A DNA stretch of 64,000 nucleotides, from the NCBI GenBank assembly GCA_951812525.1, contig OX638316.1, positions 4,086,506 through 4,150,505 on the forward strand, in the 5' to 3' direction. Both the position numbers and the translations under genes were made by a program. How positions within the stretch are numbered: position 1 is the first letter of the stretch; every line of letters starts with the position of its first letter. The notes beneath the pieces are model-generated. The model was not told the origin of the DNA. It did no database searches and worked only from the letters and a program-made list of their open reading frames with translations. Of this stretch, positions 16,905 to 26,144 are shown one piece after another. This stretch comes from an uncultured Poribacteria bacterium. GTDB taxonomy: Bacteria; Poribacteria; WGA-4E; WGA-3G.

Positions 16905-18085
16905 TTAGCCTTCTCCACATCTTCAATATTCTTCAGTCGTTGTTGTAGTTTTTTCAATGCGTCTGGAACCTGTGTCTTGCCTGGACGATAGATAACATCA
17001 GGAGGGACAATTTGTCTGTATCCGTTCGGTGGTCGATAGAACCATTGGAGCGCAATCGCGTACCGCGGACCTTGGAAATATTGCACCTCAAACGGATGTG
17101 TTCCTGCTGCTAACTGTATACTTCCGCGTTTCCCCATCTCTATTGAACGCCGGCTAATTTCCCATGAGACACTAGTATTTTCTGATAAATCTTTCTTTCC
17201 CTTGCTGGGTGTTACACCGTGAATACCGTCATTGTCAATAACGAGCTTGTCGTTGATGTATAACATCGATCCGTCATCCGATAAAAGCCAGAAGGTGTAT
17301 GTGCCCGGAGTATCCACAACTAACTTACCACGGAAACGGATCGCGAAATCTTCAATGACAGTCTGCATCTCCGGTGTAGGAAAACCTTTTGTATACTCTC
17401 TGACAGGAACATCTAAGTTTGCTGTAACGAAAGTATAGATCGGTGTCAAAGGTGCGAAATTAGGCATCAGTTCGATTTTGCCACCCGGCACATAGACTTG
17501 TCCAATTAACCCGTGTCCGGGCATTACATCTACGCCAAAGATGCCGAGCCCGGCCTCGATACCATCATTCGTTTCAAGTCCAACATCTGTTGCACCTGTC
17601 CCATGCGCGAAATGTTTTCCGAGACCCTCACCGCCGCGACTGGGTCCACCAATCCCACCACCCTTATGTCCTTCTATAACAATCGGACCTGCTGCCACTC
17701 CGTCTTCACCGAAACTGGCATTAGAAACAGGACTCGGAGCATCTGTTTGCGTGGTATCGGTATGCGTGACGACATCAGGCACCACATCGGCATGAATCGG
17801 TGCCTTAGGCACACGCATTTCTGGCGCATACGTCGGGGAAGCGGGAGAGGAGGTAGCTGACTCTGTTTCATTCAGTTGCGGAACCAGAGGTGTCCGCGTC
17901 GGCATCACCCGTTTTCTCGCTTGCTTTTCGACTTCTGGCTCAAGTATCTCAGCTGATATACTCTCTTTCTCCATATTGAAATGATTGATAAGAAAGGGGG
18001 AAACCGCTATCATCACAGCGATATGAAGACCAAGAGAGATTGCTAAGGCTCGGTTTGTGCGCTTCTGCATCTTGCTATTCCTCAA
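16901..18085 (-). CDS. TonB-like anchored protein with PA14 domain
   Basis: A 394-residue protein. Residues 1-35 (RTNRALAISLGLHIAVMIAVSPFLI) look like the N-terminal inner-membrane anchor of TonB-type proteins. A Pro/Thr-rich and then Gly-rich linker (about 60-200) could span the periplasm. The C-terminal PA14 domain (about 215-365) shows TPGTYTFWLLSDDGSMLYINDKLVIDND, LAAGTHPFEVQYF and ALQWFYRPPNG; PA14 domains bind carbohydrate in other proteins. Sandwiched and coupled between two Omp85 genes, it may link the inner membrane to the barrel machinery. The domain combination is unusual. Confidence 0.75.
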   Translation of the reverse strand: MRNSKMQKRTNRALAISLGLHIAVMIAVSPFLINHFNMEKESISAEILEPEVEKQARKRVMPTRTPLVPQLNETESATSSPASPTYAPEMRVPKAPIHADVVPDVVTHTDTTQTDAPSPVSNASFGEDGVAAGPIVIEGHKGGGIGGPSRGGEGLGKHFAHGTGATDVGLETNDGIEAGLGIFGVDVMPGHGLIGQVYVPGGKIELMPNFAPLTPIYTFVTANLDVPVREYTKGFPTPEMQTVIEDFAIRFRGKLVVDTPGTYTFWLLSDDGSMLYINDKLVIDNDGIHGVTPSKGKKDLSENTSVSWEISRRSIEMGKRGSIQLAAGTHPFEVQYFQGPRYAIALQWFYRPPNGYRQIVPPDVIYRPGKTQVPDALKKLQQRLKNIEDVEKAK

Positions 18086-18113
18086 ACGCCATTTATCTGC
18101 CTGTTTATCTTAT

Positions 18114-18229
18114 TATGGTGGATTTTGAAAATACATATATGCATTTCAGGCTCTTCTGTAGGAGGGATTTCCGAATCCCGACGTATTCGCGCAGATGCCT
18201 AACGTATACGTAATCTAAAATCTACCATA
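18114..18229. repeat. MITE-like element with TATGGTRGATTTT ends
   Basis: The left end TATGGTGGATTTTGAAAATAC pairs with GTAATCTAAAATCTACCATA at the right end, about 115 bp apart. Inside is the hairpin GGGATTTCCGAATCCC followed by the CGACG block. A right-half copy with the same interior lies at 63119-63196, an element with the same ends at 58553-58677, and a left end at 57754. It ends next to the stop codon of the following Omp85 gene. Confidence 0.6.
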
Positions 18230-18230
18230 G

Positions 18231-20177
18231 TTAGAAACTATAGAACCATAGTAAATTGAATTGCACCCGTTGTTCTGATTCAAAGGCTTGCGCAACATTA
18301 AACCGCAAAATAGAATCGTTTTCACCGAACTGCACTCCAATACCAGCATCGCTCTTCGGCATAAATGTGAATGTGTCGTCAGTAGCATTCCACACCTGTC
18401 CGGCATCAAAGAAAAATATCAAAAAGAAATCTCTCCAAAAATCAGGTTGTATGTTTCTCCAGAAGGGTAACTGTGATAAATGGTAGAGATACTCAATGTT
18501 GAACAGGTAGCCGTTGTCACCAGCAAAGGCGTAAAGTGGATAACCGTTTAGAAGTCCCGGACCACCAATGGCAAATCGACGTTGAATCGGCAGAGACGCG
18601 TCTGACAAACTGCTGATAGCACGCGTACGGAGTCGATGTCTACTGAATGGATGGGCATAGCGGATGTGGAATTGATACCGCGTAAAATCGAAATCTGAGC
18701 CGAAAGCAGCACGGCTGTGTTCAACAGAGAACGTGTTATACCAACCGAGGCGATTTCGGAGGGTGTGCCAACCGTATCTGAACATGACGCTCCGCACCCG
18801 ACCCGATGTTATCACAGGATTCTCGCGCGCTTTTACTGTTGAATCCCAATTGAAGAGATGCCAATCGGTGCTTTTTTGCAGACTCTCATGGGTGTCAGCC
18901 AGTAATGTCAAGGTAAAATTATGTGATAAAGGCGAAACCCTTGCTCCCCAACGTTGTAGCGTATGCCATCGAAAATCTATTTCAAGACCTCTTTTCAAAT
19001 AGTAATTATAGAAATCCTCGCCACCAAAAAGACTATAAAATAAGGCGAACGGACCTCCAATGGGATCAGTCGTAATAAAATCAGGTGTAATACGGGCTGT
19101 GGTCTGGTGAATCCGGGCATTTATCCCAAGTTCGTGATACCATCTGTCAAATCTCTGCCCAGTTCTTCCTCTTGTTCTAAGTTGTGTATACGTCAAAAAC
19201 GGTCTCGTGTCCAGACCAACATTGTAATCCACACTTCGATTTCCGAACCCATAACTAACCTGTCCAAAAATATCTGAGGATGACATTCTCTCTGAAAAAC
19301 GGGTTCTCGGAAAACCAACCTTAAAATGAGATCCCAGTTTCCAACCTGTGACGCGGTTAAATCTTAGTATCGGGTTCGCTTCAAGGGTGCCAGAAGATCG
19401 TGATGCTGAACGTTCCTTCACAGTAATCACTGCTGTCCGTTTTTCATTTTCCTCCTGAATTGATGTCTGTACGCTCTCTAAATTGGAACGCATTGTATCC
19501 CGTAGTGATTCTACAGCTTTTTCGATATTCTCATCACCAGCCTCAAGCACCTCTAAAATTTCCCACGTCTCAACTTTCTGATTCCCTTGAATCCGAACTT
19601 CATGGATTGGGGAACCTTCGGCAGTGCGGAATCGCGTCGGTGAAGATGAAGCCTGTCCGTCAAATTTTAGCGTGGGGATCGATTTCATCTCAGGGATATC
19701 AATACCGAGTTTGCCAAGATCCGTTAAGAGTTCCCTTGTCTGTTGTGATAATATATTGTCAACGATGTTCAGCAAATACACCCCACTGTCGCTTTTTACG
19801 ACTGCAAAGATTCCCAAGACCATATTTCCTGTCTGCGGACTTTCTGTTCCAGATCTCTCAAGGATATATAGCAGCATGTTGCTATCTTCTTGCAGGCTGC
19901 GCCAGTTTTCTGCTTCCAATTCCCCGCGATAATACCTGACCAACCTGTCATAAATATCCGTGTTATGGTCGTAGATATGGATGTATATATTTTCTACTGT
20001 GTTGAAGGGTGCCACTGGGACGGCGAGCGCGATAAGCTCAGAAGTGAAATGGAATTTAAACTTGGCATCCGTCATATCGGGGCAATCGAAAGGAATTGTG
20101 CCATTTGGTGTTTCAGCGGATGTTAATGAAAGCGAAGTTGAAAGCAGTAAAAATAAAACGAATATATTCTCTTTCAC
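18231..20177 (-). CDS. Omp85/BamA-like outer membrane protein, shorter paralog
   Basis: A 648-residue paralog of the protein at 14382: signal peptide (1-21, ending TSA-E), DUF4252-like domain (IYDRLVRYYRGELEAENW, MVLGIFAVVKSDSGVYLLNI), one POTRA-like repeat (IHEVRIQGNQKVETWEILEVL) and a barrel ending in Phe. It lacks roughly 190 residues of the longer paralog, mainly one POTRA-like repeat. The loop-6 motif reads GPGLLNGYPLYAF: Asn replaces the Arg of the L/VRGY/F signature that is nearly invariant in Omp85 proteins. It precedes the PA14 gene by about 145 bases, with the MITE between them. Confidence 0.82.
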   Translation of the reverse strand: MKENIFVLFLLLSTSLSLTSAETPNGTIPFDCPDMTDAKFKFHFTSELIALAVPVAPFNTVENIYIHIYDHNTDIYDRLVRYYRGELEAENWRSLQEDSNMLLYILERSGTESPQTGNMVLGIFAVVKSDSGVYLLNIVDNILSQQTRELLTDLGKLGIDIPEMKSIPTLKFDGQASSSPTRFRTAEGSPIHEVRIQGNQKVETWEILEVLEAGDENIEKAVESLRDTMRSNLESVQTSIQEENEKRTAVITVKERSASRSSGTLEANPILRFNRVTGWKLGSHFKVGFPRTRFSERMSSSDIFGQVSYGFGNRSVDYNVGLDTRPFLTYTQLRTRGRTGQRFDRWYHELGINARIHQTTARITPDFITTDPIGGPFALFYSLFGGEDFYNYYLKRGLEIDFRWHTLQRWGARVSPLSHNFTLTLLADTHESLQKSTDWHLFNWDSTVKARENPVITSGRVRSVMFRYGWHTLRNRLGWYNTFSVEHSRAAFGSDFDFTRYQFHIRYAHPFSRHRLRTRAISSLSDASLPIQRRFAIGGPGLLNGYPLYAFAGDNGYLFNIEYLYHLSQLPFWRNIQPDFWRDFFLIFFFDAGQVWNATDDTFTFMPKSDAGIGVQFGENDSILRFNVAQAFESEQRVQFNLLWFYSF

Positions 20178-20312
20178 GCAGGTCTCCTATAGTCTGGGCA
20201 GGAGGGATTGCAGTCGCTGTTCTTCGGCACAGATATTGTAACAGAGGAAGATTTTCTTGTCAAATATTGGTCTCTGCTGCCAGCTAACGACGGTCTGTAG
20301 TGGAGTCAGACC

Positions 20313-21095
20313 CTATTCTTGCTTAAGTCGCCCCCAGAGCGTCGTGAGTTTTCCAGCGGGTTCAACAGCAAGGTTTATTGGCTCATCCCCTTCATAGATT
20401 AACAAATCATCAATATAACCCGGAGCGTCCATTGCCACTGCCAAAATAATAAACCACTTCGGACGCGGGGCAAGGGGAGGATCCTGAAACGGGAGATCTC
20501 TTTTCGGTCGCGAGGCCAAAGTCGCTTCTCTACTTTTTCCCATGTAAAAATCAAACACATCTTCCTCAAAATCGGCGACAATCCGAACGTAATTCCACTG
20601 ATTAACTGCGTAATCGGTAATCTCGCGCCACGGGTTACCACGATGGACATGGTAGCGGACATCACCCGCGTACCACTCAACGTAAGGACCGCCAGCACCG
20701 TTATCAAACGATTGTTCAGTAGCGTTAAGATTAACAGCAAAAGACTGCTTACCTCTCTCAATATAGACCCAGAATTCGACTGAAACGATAGATTTATCAG
20801 TATCGAGTTTGTTCCCGGATATATGAAGTTCGTCCTGTTTCTCGAGGAAAATCCCAAGCGATTTTTTACCGGTTTTGACAGTATCAGTATCCGGTTGAAA
20901 TGCCCAGCCTTTGTCGTCTGGAGCATAGTCTTCAAATCCGGTTTCTATGAGTATTTTCTGCGCTGGCATTTCCTTTACACAAACGAGACTGAAAACAACT
21001 ACAGCGACGAACAGTAAGGGCAAGGTAAAACACCACCTTGGAAGCGTATCGCCTCGCTGACTGCAATTATATTTTTCTCCGATTATAGTATTCAC
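20313..21095 (-). CDS. exported jelly-roll-like protein with WG tail
   Basis: A 260-residue protein. A hydrophobic segment (about residues 24-42, FTLPLLFVAVVVFSLVC) after a polar start acts as signal peptide or anchor. The body (ETGFEDYAPDDKGWAF, DKSIVSVEFWVYIERGKQ, WNYVRIVADFEEDVFDFYMG, GYIDDLLIYEGDE) matches a concanavalin-like jelly roll. It ends EPAGKLTTLWGRLKQE, almost the same tail as the LamG protein at 6915. It starts 30 bases after the sigma/propeller fusion gene on the same strand, so it is likely co-transcribed with it from the ECF promoter at 24164. Confidence 0.78.
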   Translation of the reverse strand: MNTIIGEKYNCSQRGDTLPRWCFTLPLLFVAVVVFSLVCVKEMPAQKILIETGFEDYAPDDKGWAFQPDTDTVKTGKKSLGIFLEKQDELHISGNKLDTDKSIVSVEFWVYIERGKQSFAVNLNATEQSFDNGAGGPYVEWYAGDVRYHVHRGNPWREITDYAVNQWNYVRIVADFEEDVFDFYMGKSREATLASRPKRDLPFQDPPLAPRPKWFIILAVAMDAPGYIDDLLIYEGDEPINLAVEPAGKLTTLWGRLKQE

Positions 21096-21125
21096 AACTC
21101 TATTCCTCTTTTGGGACGATTTCGC

Positions 21126-24122
21126 CTAAATTTCGTCAAGTGTGAAACGTAGCACACCACGACCACGCGTGCCGACATAAAGTGTCCCATCACTGATTGT
21201 AATGGAGGTGATAGGACTTGGAACTTCCGGTGTAATCTGCTGCCATGTGTTAGAGTTCTCTTTCAATTGATACATACGTTGCTCGGTAGCACCATACACC
21301 GTTGTACCTTCTACTGCTAATTGCTCTACAACAATCAATGTTCCTTCAGCATCGACCATGGTGTTCCAGCTTTCACCATCATTTGAATAGGCAACGCCTT
21401 TGTCGGTTGCTATATAAACGGTTGACCCAGCGAAAGCGATTACATTGAAATCAGAAACAGTAAATGGCAGATCCGCTGTGATATCCTTCCAAGTATCCCC
21501 TTCATCGAATGATTGAAAGAGGCGTCCAGTCCGCTTACCTACGTAAAGGGTGCTACCGGACACAGCCACTCTGAAACCGATGGTAGTGAGATCGTTCAAC
21601 TCGTTAAATGAATAAGCATCCTCGCCTTCATCGACCAATCCTGTGTCGTACCATTCAGTCGTTCCGGGTTTCCATCTGAAGAGTTTCTGTCTGGATTCCA
21701 TATAGTAGGTTCCATCACTGACAGCGAAACTTCCGAGATACGATTGAAGGGAATCAGCCATAGTCTTTTCCATAATCTTACTATACGCTTCGTTGAACTT
21801 GTCTGCGTCGAAATGTTCAGGATTGAATCTTTCACCGGTTTCGATGCTTTTCTTGCCCTCCTCTTGAAGCGTATCCAAAAGTGCTAAACTGATTTCTTCA
21901 GACAGCCGCTCATTAAAATTACCATCTCCCAAGTCGGGCATATCTGGCACGCCGGTTAACCGGTTGTCTTCAGCAGATAGACGAAAAATGCGAGGTGTCA
22001 GATTTGTCGAGCCTCTGGCATAAAAAACACCGTTATATCCCATCATGCTCGTGATGTTCCCTGGACTACCCGGAACAGGTGTCCACGACTCGCCACCGTC
22101 AGACGATGCGACAAGTACCGCCCCTATGTTTGCATAGAGGATATTATGTGCATCGACTAAATTCGCAATGGAAGTACTCACCAAGCCAGTGTTAAATTGT
22201 TGCCATGTATCACCGACATCGCTCGTGCGATGAACACCGTCCCGTCCGCCTCTGTAGAAGGTATTTTCGTCTAACATCACAACAACGGGGGGCTTGTCCA
22301 TATCAGATTCGCTTGAATGTAAGGCACTCCAGGTTTCACCGGCATCATTTGAGTAATAGCTGCGTCCACTGTCCAGAACCAATAGATTTTCTTTGAGTGC
22401 CACCAATTTGATGCTGGAAGTTGGCTCAGTTTTTGAATCAATAGGCACACCAAAGGTAAATCCACTGCTTTGTACCGGCAACTCATTTCCAGGATCTATC
22501 GCTTCCCACGAATCACCCAAGTTTGTTGAACGATAAACCGACAATAAGGCTTTACGGGTCGTCATGGCTGACATGAATTGCGCAGTTAATTGATGCTTAA
22601 CCTCTTCCCCTATGGCTACATAGAGTCGGTGTTCAGCACTTGCCAATGCACGGATATTCTCGACTTTATCGCTTACTGGTAGTTGTTTCCAACCTTCCAC
22701 ATTGCGACGATAAAGTCCTGTATCAGTACCTACAAATAAGATGTTTCCAACGGCAGTGAGTGCACGAATTTTTCTGTCAGTTAGGTCACCATCGTTCAGA
22801 GAGGTCCAGGATTTACCAGCATCCACAGAACGGAATACACCATCAACAAGTGCCAAGTAAAGCGCATCACCTGTTGTAAGAATGTCAATCAACTGTCCTT
22901 TTGGACGCGTGCCGAGAACGTTCCATGTATCGCCCCTATCTTCTGAAGCAAGCACTTCTGCATCGGTGACGATGTAAAGGGTATCATCTCCTTCTGTTAT
23001 TTTCCACGCTCCCTTAAAGGATGCGTTGGAATTGATAAGGTTCCATACGCCACCATCATCTGACATTCTATAAAGATCAGCACCTGCACCAGCGTAAAGA
23101 TCTCCATTGGACGCTACGAAGAGTGCGCTGACATGTCCACCTGCGGGTCCCTTTGTTTGTATCCACTGCGGTTTGGGTGTTGAGACTTTCACTTCATCGG
23201 CAGGTAGTGCAGCGAAAAGCAAGGCATCGGGTTTTTGACCGGCACCCGCACTTTTACCCGGTACAGCCGAACTTCCAGCCTGATTTCGCACGTCAGGTTT
23301 CGCTGGAGTGTCTAAGACAAAAAATGCCTCGATAATCTCAACACTCCTTTCGGACGTCGCATTTAAATTGTAGGGTTTCTGAAAACGGGAAAGGTATTGT
23401 GTGCCGATACCAATCAGCAGAAAAATTAAGACGGCAGAGGCAGCAGAGACCACCCACGGTATCATCGGTTTATTTCCAGTGGGTGCAGTAGGACTGATAC
23501 GCGAGACTTCCCGCATGATATTTTCTGTTAGCTGAGCAGGCAGCTGGAAACTGCCGAGGTTTTGCTGAATCATATTTTCCTCCTTCTTCAAACGGTTCCG
23601 CGCGCGGCTGAGCCGGCTTTTGATGGTATTCTGGGATACACCCAGAAACTCGCTGATGGCTTTGATAGTCATCTCCCCGAGGTAATAGAGCGTCATCACT
23701 GTTCGTTCGCTCTCTGGTAGCTTTTGAAGCAGTTTCTTGACGACTTCGCGTCGTGTTTCATCAACCTCGGCTGCTTGTTTTTCAGCCATGTATCTGGAAT
23801 ATGACACCTGAGCCACCTCGTTAGCATCTATAATCTCCAAGGACTGTTCCGGTGGAGGATTTTTTCGGAACCAGTCAGAGCACAAGTTTGCTGCGATGAC
23901 ATACAGCCAACCTGGGAACCGGTTATGGTTTTTCAATGTTCTGAGATTCTGATACGCCTTGAGAAACGTGTCCTGTGCAATCTCTTGTGCGATGTGAAAG
24001 TCGCCGATCTTCCGCCATACAAGCGCATGAACCCCTTTCTGGTATTTATTAACCAATAGCGTGAAAGCGTCTTGATTGCCTTGTAATACCTGTTGAATAA
24101 GTGCGGTATCGTCTTGTCTCAT
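21126..24122 (-). CDS. ECF sigma factor fused to membrane-anchored beta-propeller (copy 1)
   Basis: A 998-residue fusion. Region 2 of a sigma70 ECF factor is at about 17-87 (DTFLKAYQNL, FPGWLYVIAANL) and region 4 at 128-180 (LPESERTVMTLYYLGEMTIK, VSQNTIKSRLSRARNRL). A single membrane helix at about 221-244 should place the remaining 750 residues outside. That part is a beta-propeller with at least seven Asp-box/BNR motifs (SEDRGDTW, SVDAGKSW, SNDAGETW, SSDGGESW, SFDEGDTW). The likely logic is a membrane-held sigma factor with its own sensor; release by proteolysis is inference. Start 24122 is chosen because GGAGG lies 9 bases upstream. An ECF-type promoter precedes it. Confidence 0.88.
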   Translation of the reverse strand: MRQDDTALIQQVLQGNQDAFTLLVNKYQKGVHALVWRKIGDFHIAQEIAQDTFLKAYQNLRTLKNHNRFPGWLYVIAANLCSDWFRKNPPPEQSLEIIDANEVAQVSYSRYMAEKQAAEVDETRREVVKKLLQKLPESERTVMTLYYLGEMTIKAISEFLGVSQNTIKSRLSRARNRLKKEENMIQQNLGSFQLPAQLTENIMREVSRISPTAPTGNKPMIPWVVSAASAVLIFLLIGIGTQYLSRFQKPYNLNATSERSVEIIEAFFVLDTPAKPDVRNQAGSSAVPGKSAGAGQKPDALLFAALPADEVKVSTPKPQWIQTKGPAGGHVSALFVASNGDLYAGAGADLYRMSDDGGVWNLINSNASFKGAWKITEGDDTLYIVTDAEVLASEDRGDTWNVLGTRPKGQLIDILTTGDALYLALVDGVFRSVDAGKSWTSLNDGDLTDRKIRALTAVGNILFVGTDTGLYRRNVEGWKQLPVSDKVENIRALASAEHRLYVAIGEEVKHQLTAQFMSAMTTRKALLSVYRSTNLGDSWEAIDPGNELPVQSSGFTFGVPIDSKTEPTSSIKLVALKENLLVLDSGRSYYSNDAGETWSALHSSESDMDKPPVVVMLDENTFYRGGRDGVHRTSDVGDTWQQFNTGLVSTSIANLVDAHNILYANIGAVLVASSDGGESWTPVPGSPGNITSMMGYNGVFYARGSTNLTPRIFRLSAEDNRLTGVPDMPDLGDGNFNERLSEEISLALLDTLQEEGKKSIETGERFNPEHFDADKFNEAYSKIMEKTMADSLQSYLGSFAVSDGTYYMESRQKLFRWKPGTTEWYDTGLVDEGEDAYSFNELNDLTTIGFRVAVSGSTLYVGKRTGRLFQSFDEGDTWKDITADLPFTVSDFNVIAFAGSTVYIATDKGVAYSNDGESWNTMVDAEGTLIVVEQLAVEGTTVYGATEQRMYQLKENSNTWQQITPEVPSPITSITISDGTLYVGTRGRGVLRFTLDEI

Positions 24123-24163
24123 CACCAACATCCTCCAGAACCGTCCTAAACTTTTAATTAAAG

Positions 24164-24192
24164 TGACGGAATTTAGATGTCAGGAAGTTGCA
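24164..24192 (-). promoter_or_regulatory. ECF-type promoter P1
   Basis: Read on the minus strand: TGCAACT (core GCAAC at 24187-24191), 17 bases, then CGTCA (24164-24168), followed by a TTTAATTAA box. AAC at -35 and CGTC at -10 match the known architecture of ECF-sigma promoters. Three more copies lie at 32077, 32392 and 37638. It is 42 bases upstream of the first sigma/propeller fusion, consistent with autoregulation. Confidence 0.7.
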
Positions 24193-24348
24193 TTATCTTT
24201 GGAAAAAGAGTAATTACCATCGAAAAATTAATGCTATTGGAAGCACCTAAAGGAGAGGAATAGGGCATTTAGAATTTAGAGGCGTGTGAAAAATGACTAT
24301 GTATGTATCGGATTTGTAGGGAAACCCAACCTTTTGCCAAGGTAAGGT

Positions 24349-25347
24349 TTAAAAGTTTTCAATTTTCACGTCTGCCCATGTTATGGTGAGATGGTGCGGT
24401 TGTGGCGAAACCGGCAATGCAAATGCTGGATCGAACCAATCCGCATTGAAGTTATCACCCCGGTGTGTGAGTTGTTCCGACGTACCTCCGCCCAAGGCGA
24501 TTTTGAAAAGTTGTCTGACTTTACGGACCTGCTTTACATAAACGAGTTCATCCCCTTGTGGTGACCAAACAGGGGCAGACGTTTTCGCATCAACAACCTG
24601 TTTTAGCCCACTACCATCCCGATTCACAATGTAGACAGCCAGGGTATCTCCGGCATTTTTGCCTGCTAAGAGATCCTCTACCGGAATAGCATCCAGTTTT
24701 ATCCATGAAAAGGCTATCTGAGTGCTATTGGGTGACCACGCGGGACCAAACATCAGTTTCTCTCCTGGAAGCAGTATATTCTCCTCACTGGTTTGTAGAT
24801 TAATAAATTGAATCCTAGGATTCGCTGCCTTGAGGTTACCCTCAGCAACAAGAGCAAACTCTTCATCGGCAACAAAGGCTATCTCAGATCCATCAGGGGA
24901 CCACGCCGGCCACAAGCCATTCGCAAGTTTCTCCTCCTTTTTTCCATCACTTGGAGCAATGTAGATAGCAAGTTTGTCAAATCGGTGATAAGCCAGCTGT
25001 TTTCCATCAGGCGACCAAGTTGGGTATTCTCTACCGACTAATTTTCGGAATACCTTGTGCACGTTCGTCCCATCTGCCTTCATAAGGTAGAGATCCTTCC
25101 TTCCGTTTCGATCAGAGACAAATAGAATCTGTTCACCTGATGGCGACCAGACAGGATCGTAATCGGAGGCGCGATGTTGGGTTAAGTTCACCTGCTCAGA
25201 CCCATCTGGATTCATAATATAAATTTCGGCATTGCCATCCCGCTTTGATGTAAATACGATTTTGGGAGCTGCCGGTGCTTTTGCCAAAACGGTAGAGAGG
25301 ATTCCAAAAACGAGTAGAGCGTTAATTGCAAAAAACATGAGTTTCAT
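24349..25347 (-). CDS. exported TolB-like (PD40) beta-propeller protein
   Basis: A 332-residue protein with a signal peptide (1-22, ending VLA-K). Repeated PD40/TolB blade motifs follow: [57 protein letters not shown] and [13 protein letters not shown], plus [13 protein letters not shown] typical of TolB-type blades. It ends [15 protein letters not shown], a weaker version of the WG tail (Ala replaces Gly). It is not TolB itself, as no Pal or TolQRA genes are near. It lies between another WG-tail protein and the sigma fusion; a 226-bp gap with promoter P1 separates it from the latter. Confidence 0.82.
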   Translation of the reverse strand: MKLMFFAINALLVFGILSTVLAKAPAAPKIVFTSKRDGNAEIYIMNPDGSEQVNLTQHRASDYDPVWSPSGEQILFVSDRNGRKDLYLMKADGTNVHKVFRKLVGREYPTWSPDGKQLAYHRFDKLAIYIAPSDGKKEEKLANGLWPAWSPDGSEIAFVADEEFALVAEGNLKAANPRIQFINLQTSEENILLPGEKLMFGPAWSPNSTQIAFSWIKLDAIPVEDLLAGKNAGDTLAVYIVNRDGSGLKQVVDAKTSAPVWSPQGDELVYVKQVRKVRQLFKIALGGGTSEQLTHRGDNFNADWFDPAFALPVSPQPHHLTITWADVKIENF

Positions 25348-25375
25348 ATTACTTTCTCCAAGGAGTATTCTCTAC

Positions 25376-26119
25376 CTAAAACCGCTTTAAATTACCCCAC
25401 ATTATCGCGAGTTTACCTTTAGACCTTACGGCTAACCCGCCCTTGTTTGGAATACCATCGCCGGTGACAGTAATATTATCAAACCGCGCTGTATAATTAG
25501 CGAGACCGAAGCCGACACCGCCCGTCAGGAAGCCTGGAAACCCAAGCCTATCTTGAACAATTTTAGGCAACTGAAATTCCGTAGGTGCCATAACCTGTTT
25601 CTCATTAACCCAGAAGGTGAAAATATTTCCAGATACATCTAACTTCAAATGTGACCACTTATTCAATTTTAGAAGTGGATGATGCGCACCGTCAAGCGGC
25701 GTGAATACTATATCGTGCAAATCACCTGCCACACAATCCATTCGTGTCTCATGAACTGCGGGGTCGTCACCTATTATAACCACTGGGTCATGAACTGTAC
25801 AGTAAACCAACCAAGTCCCCTGCACCCGCACAGCAATTGAGATTTCTCCAATGCCGTGCTTCTTAAGCGGCTTGACATCAAATTCGACAGTATAATTCTC
25901 CCACGTATCATCCCCAGTTGTAAGTAAACGAACAAACGTTTCACGACTTACAGCGTGAAGTTCACCGTCAACTACCTCCCAAAAACCGGAAGCCTGATTC
26001 AACTGGACAAGCTCCTGCCAATCTTCCAAATCTCCGTTATCAAATGTTTCGATAAATATTCCCGCCGAGGCAGAGAAGGATAGGAAAAACAACAGTATTG
26101 TAACGCGTGTGAATTTCAT
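25376..26119 (-). CDS. exported jelly-roll-like protein with WG tail
   Basis: A 247-residue protein with signal peptide MKFTRVTILLFFLSFSASA-G. The body (FIETFDNGDLEDWQ, WEVVDGELHAV, ENYTVEFDVKPLK, VYCTVHDPVV, WSHLKLDVSGNIFTFWVNEKQ, TARFDNITVTG) is like the DUF1080/family-16-type concanavalin jelly roll seen in exported proteins. It ends KGKLAIMWGNLKRF, the shared tail. It is 28 bases upstream of the TolB-like gene on the same strand, and 25 after the ABC-2 permease, so these three probably form an operon. Confidence 0.8.
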   Translation of the reverse strand: MKFTRVTILLFFLSFSASAGIFIETFDNGDLEDWQELVQLNQASGFWEVVDGELHAVSRETFVRLLTTGDDTWENYTVEFDVKPLKKHGIGEISIAVRVQGTWLVYCTVHDPVVIIGDDPAVHETRMDCVAGDLHDIVFTPLDGAHHPLLKLNKWSHLKLDVSGNIFTFWVNEKQVMAPTEFQLPKIVQDRLGFPGFLTGGVGFGLANYTARFDNITVTGDGIPNKGGLAVRSKGKLAIMWGNLKRF

Positions 26120-26144
26120 TGGAAACGCCTTTTTATCATTCGGA

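Noticed and set aside
24349-25347. Assignment of the TolB-like propeller as true TolB
   Set aside because: No Tol-Pal genes are nearby and the protein ends in a WG-like tail; PD40 propellers are common outside TolB.
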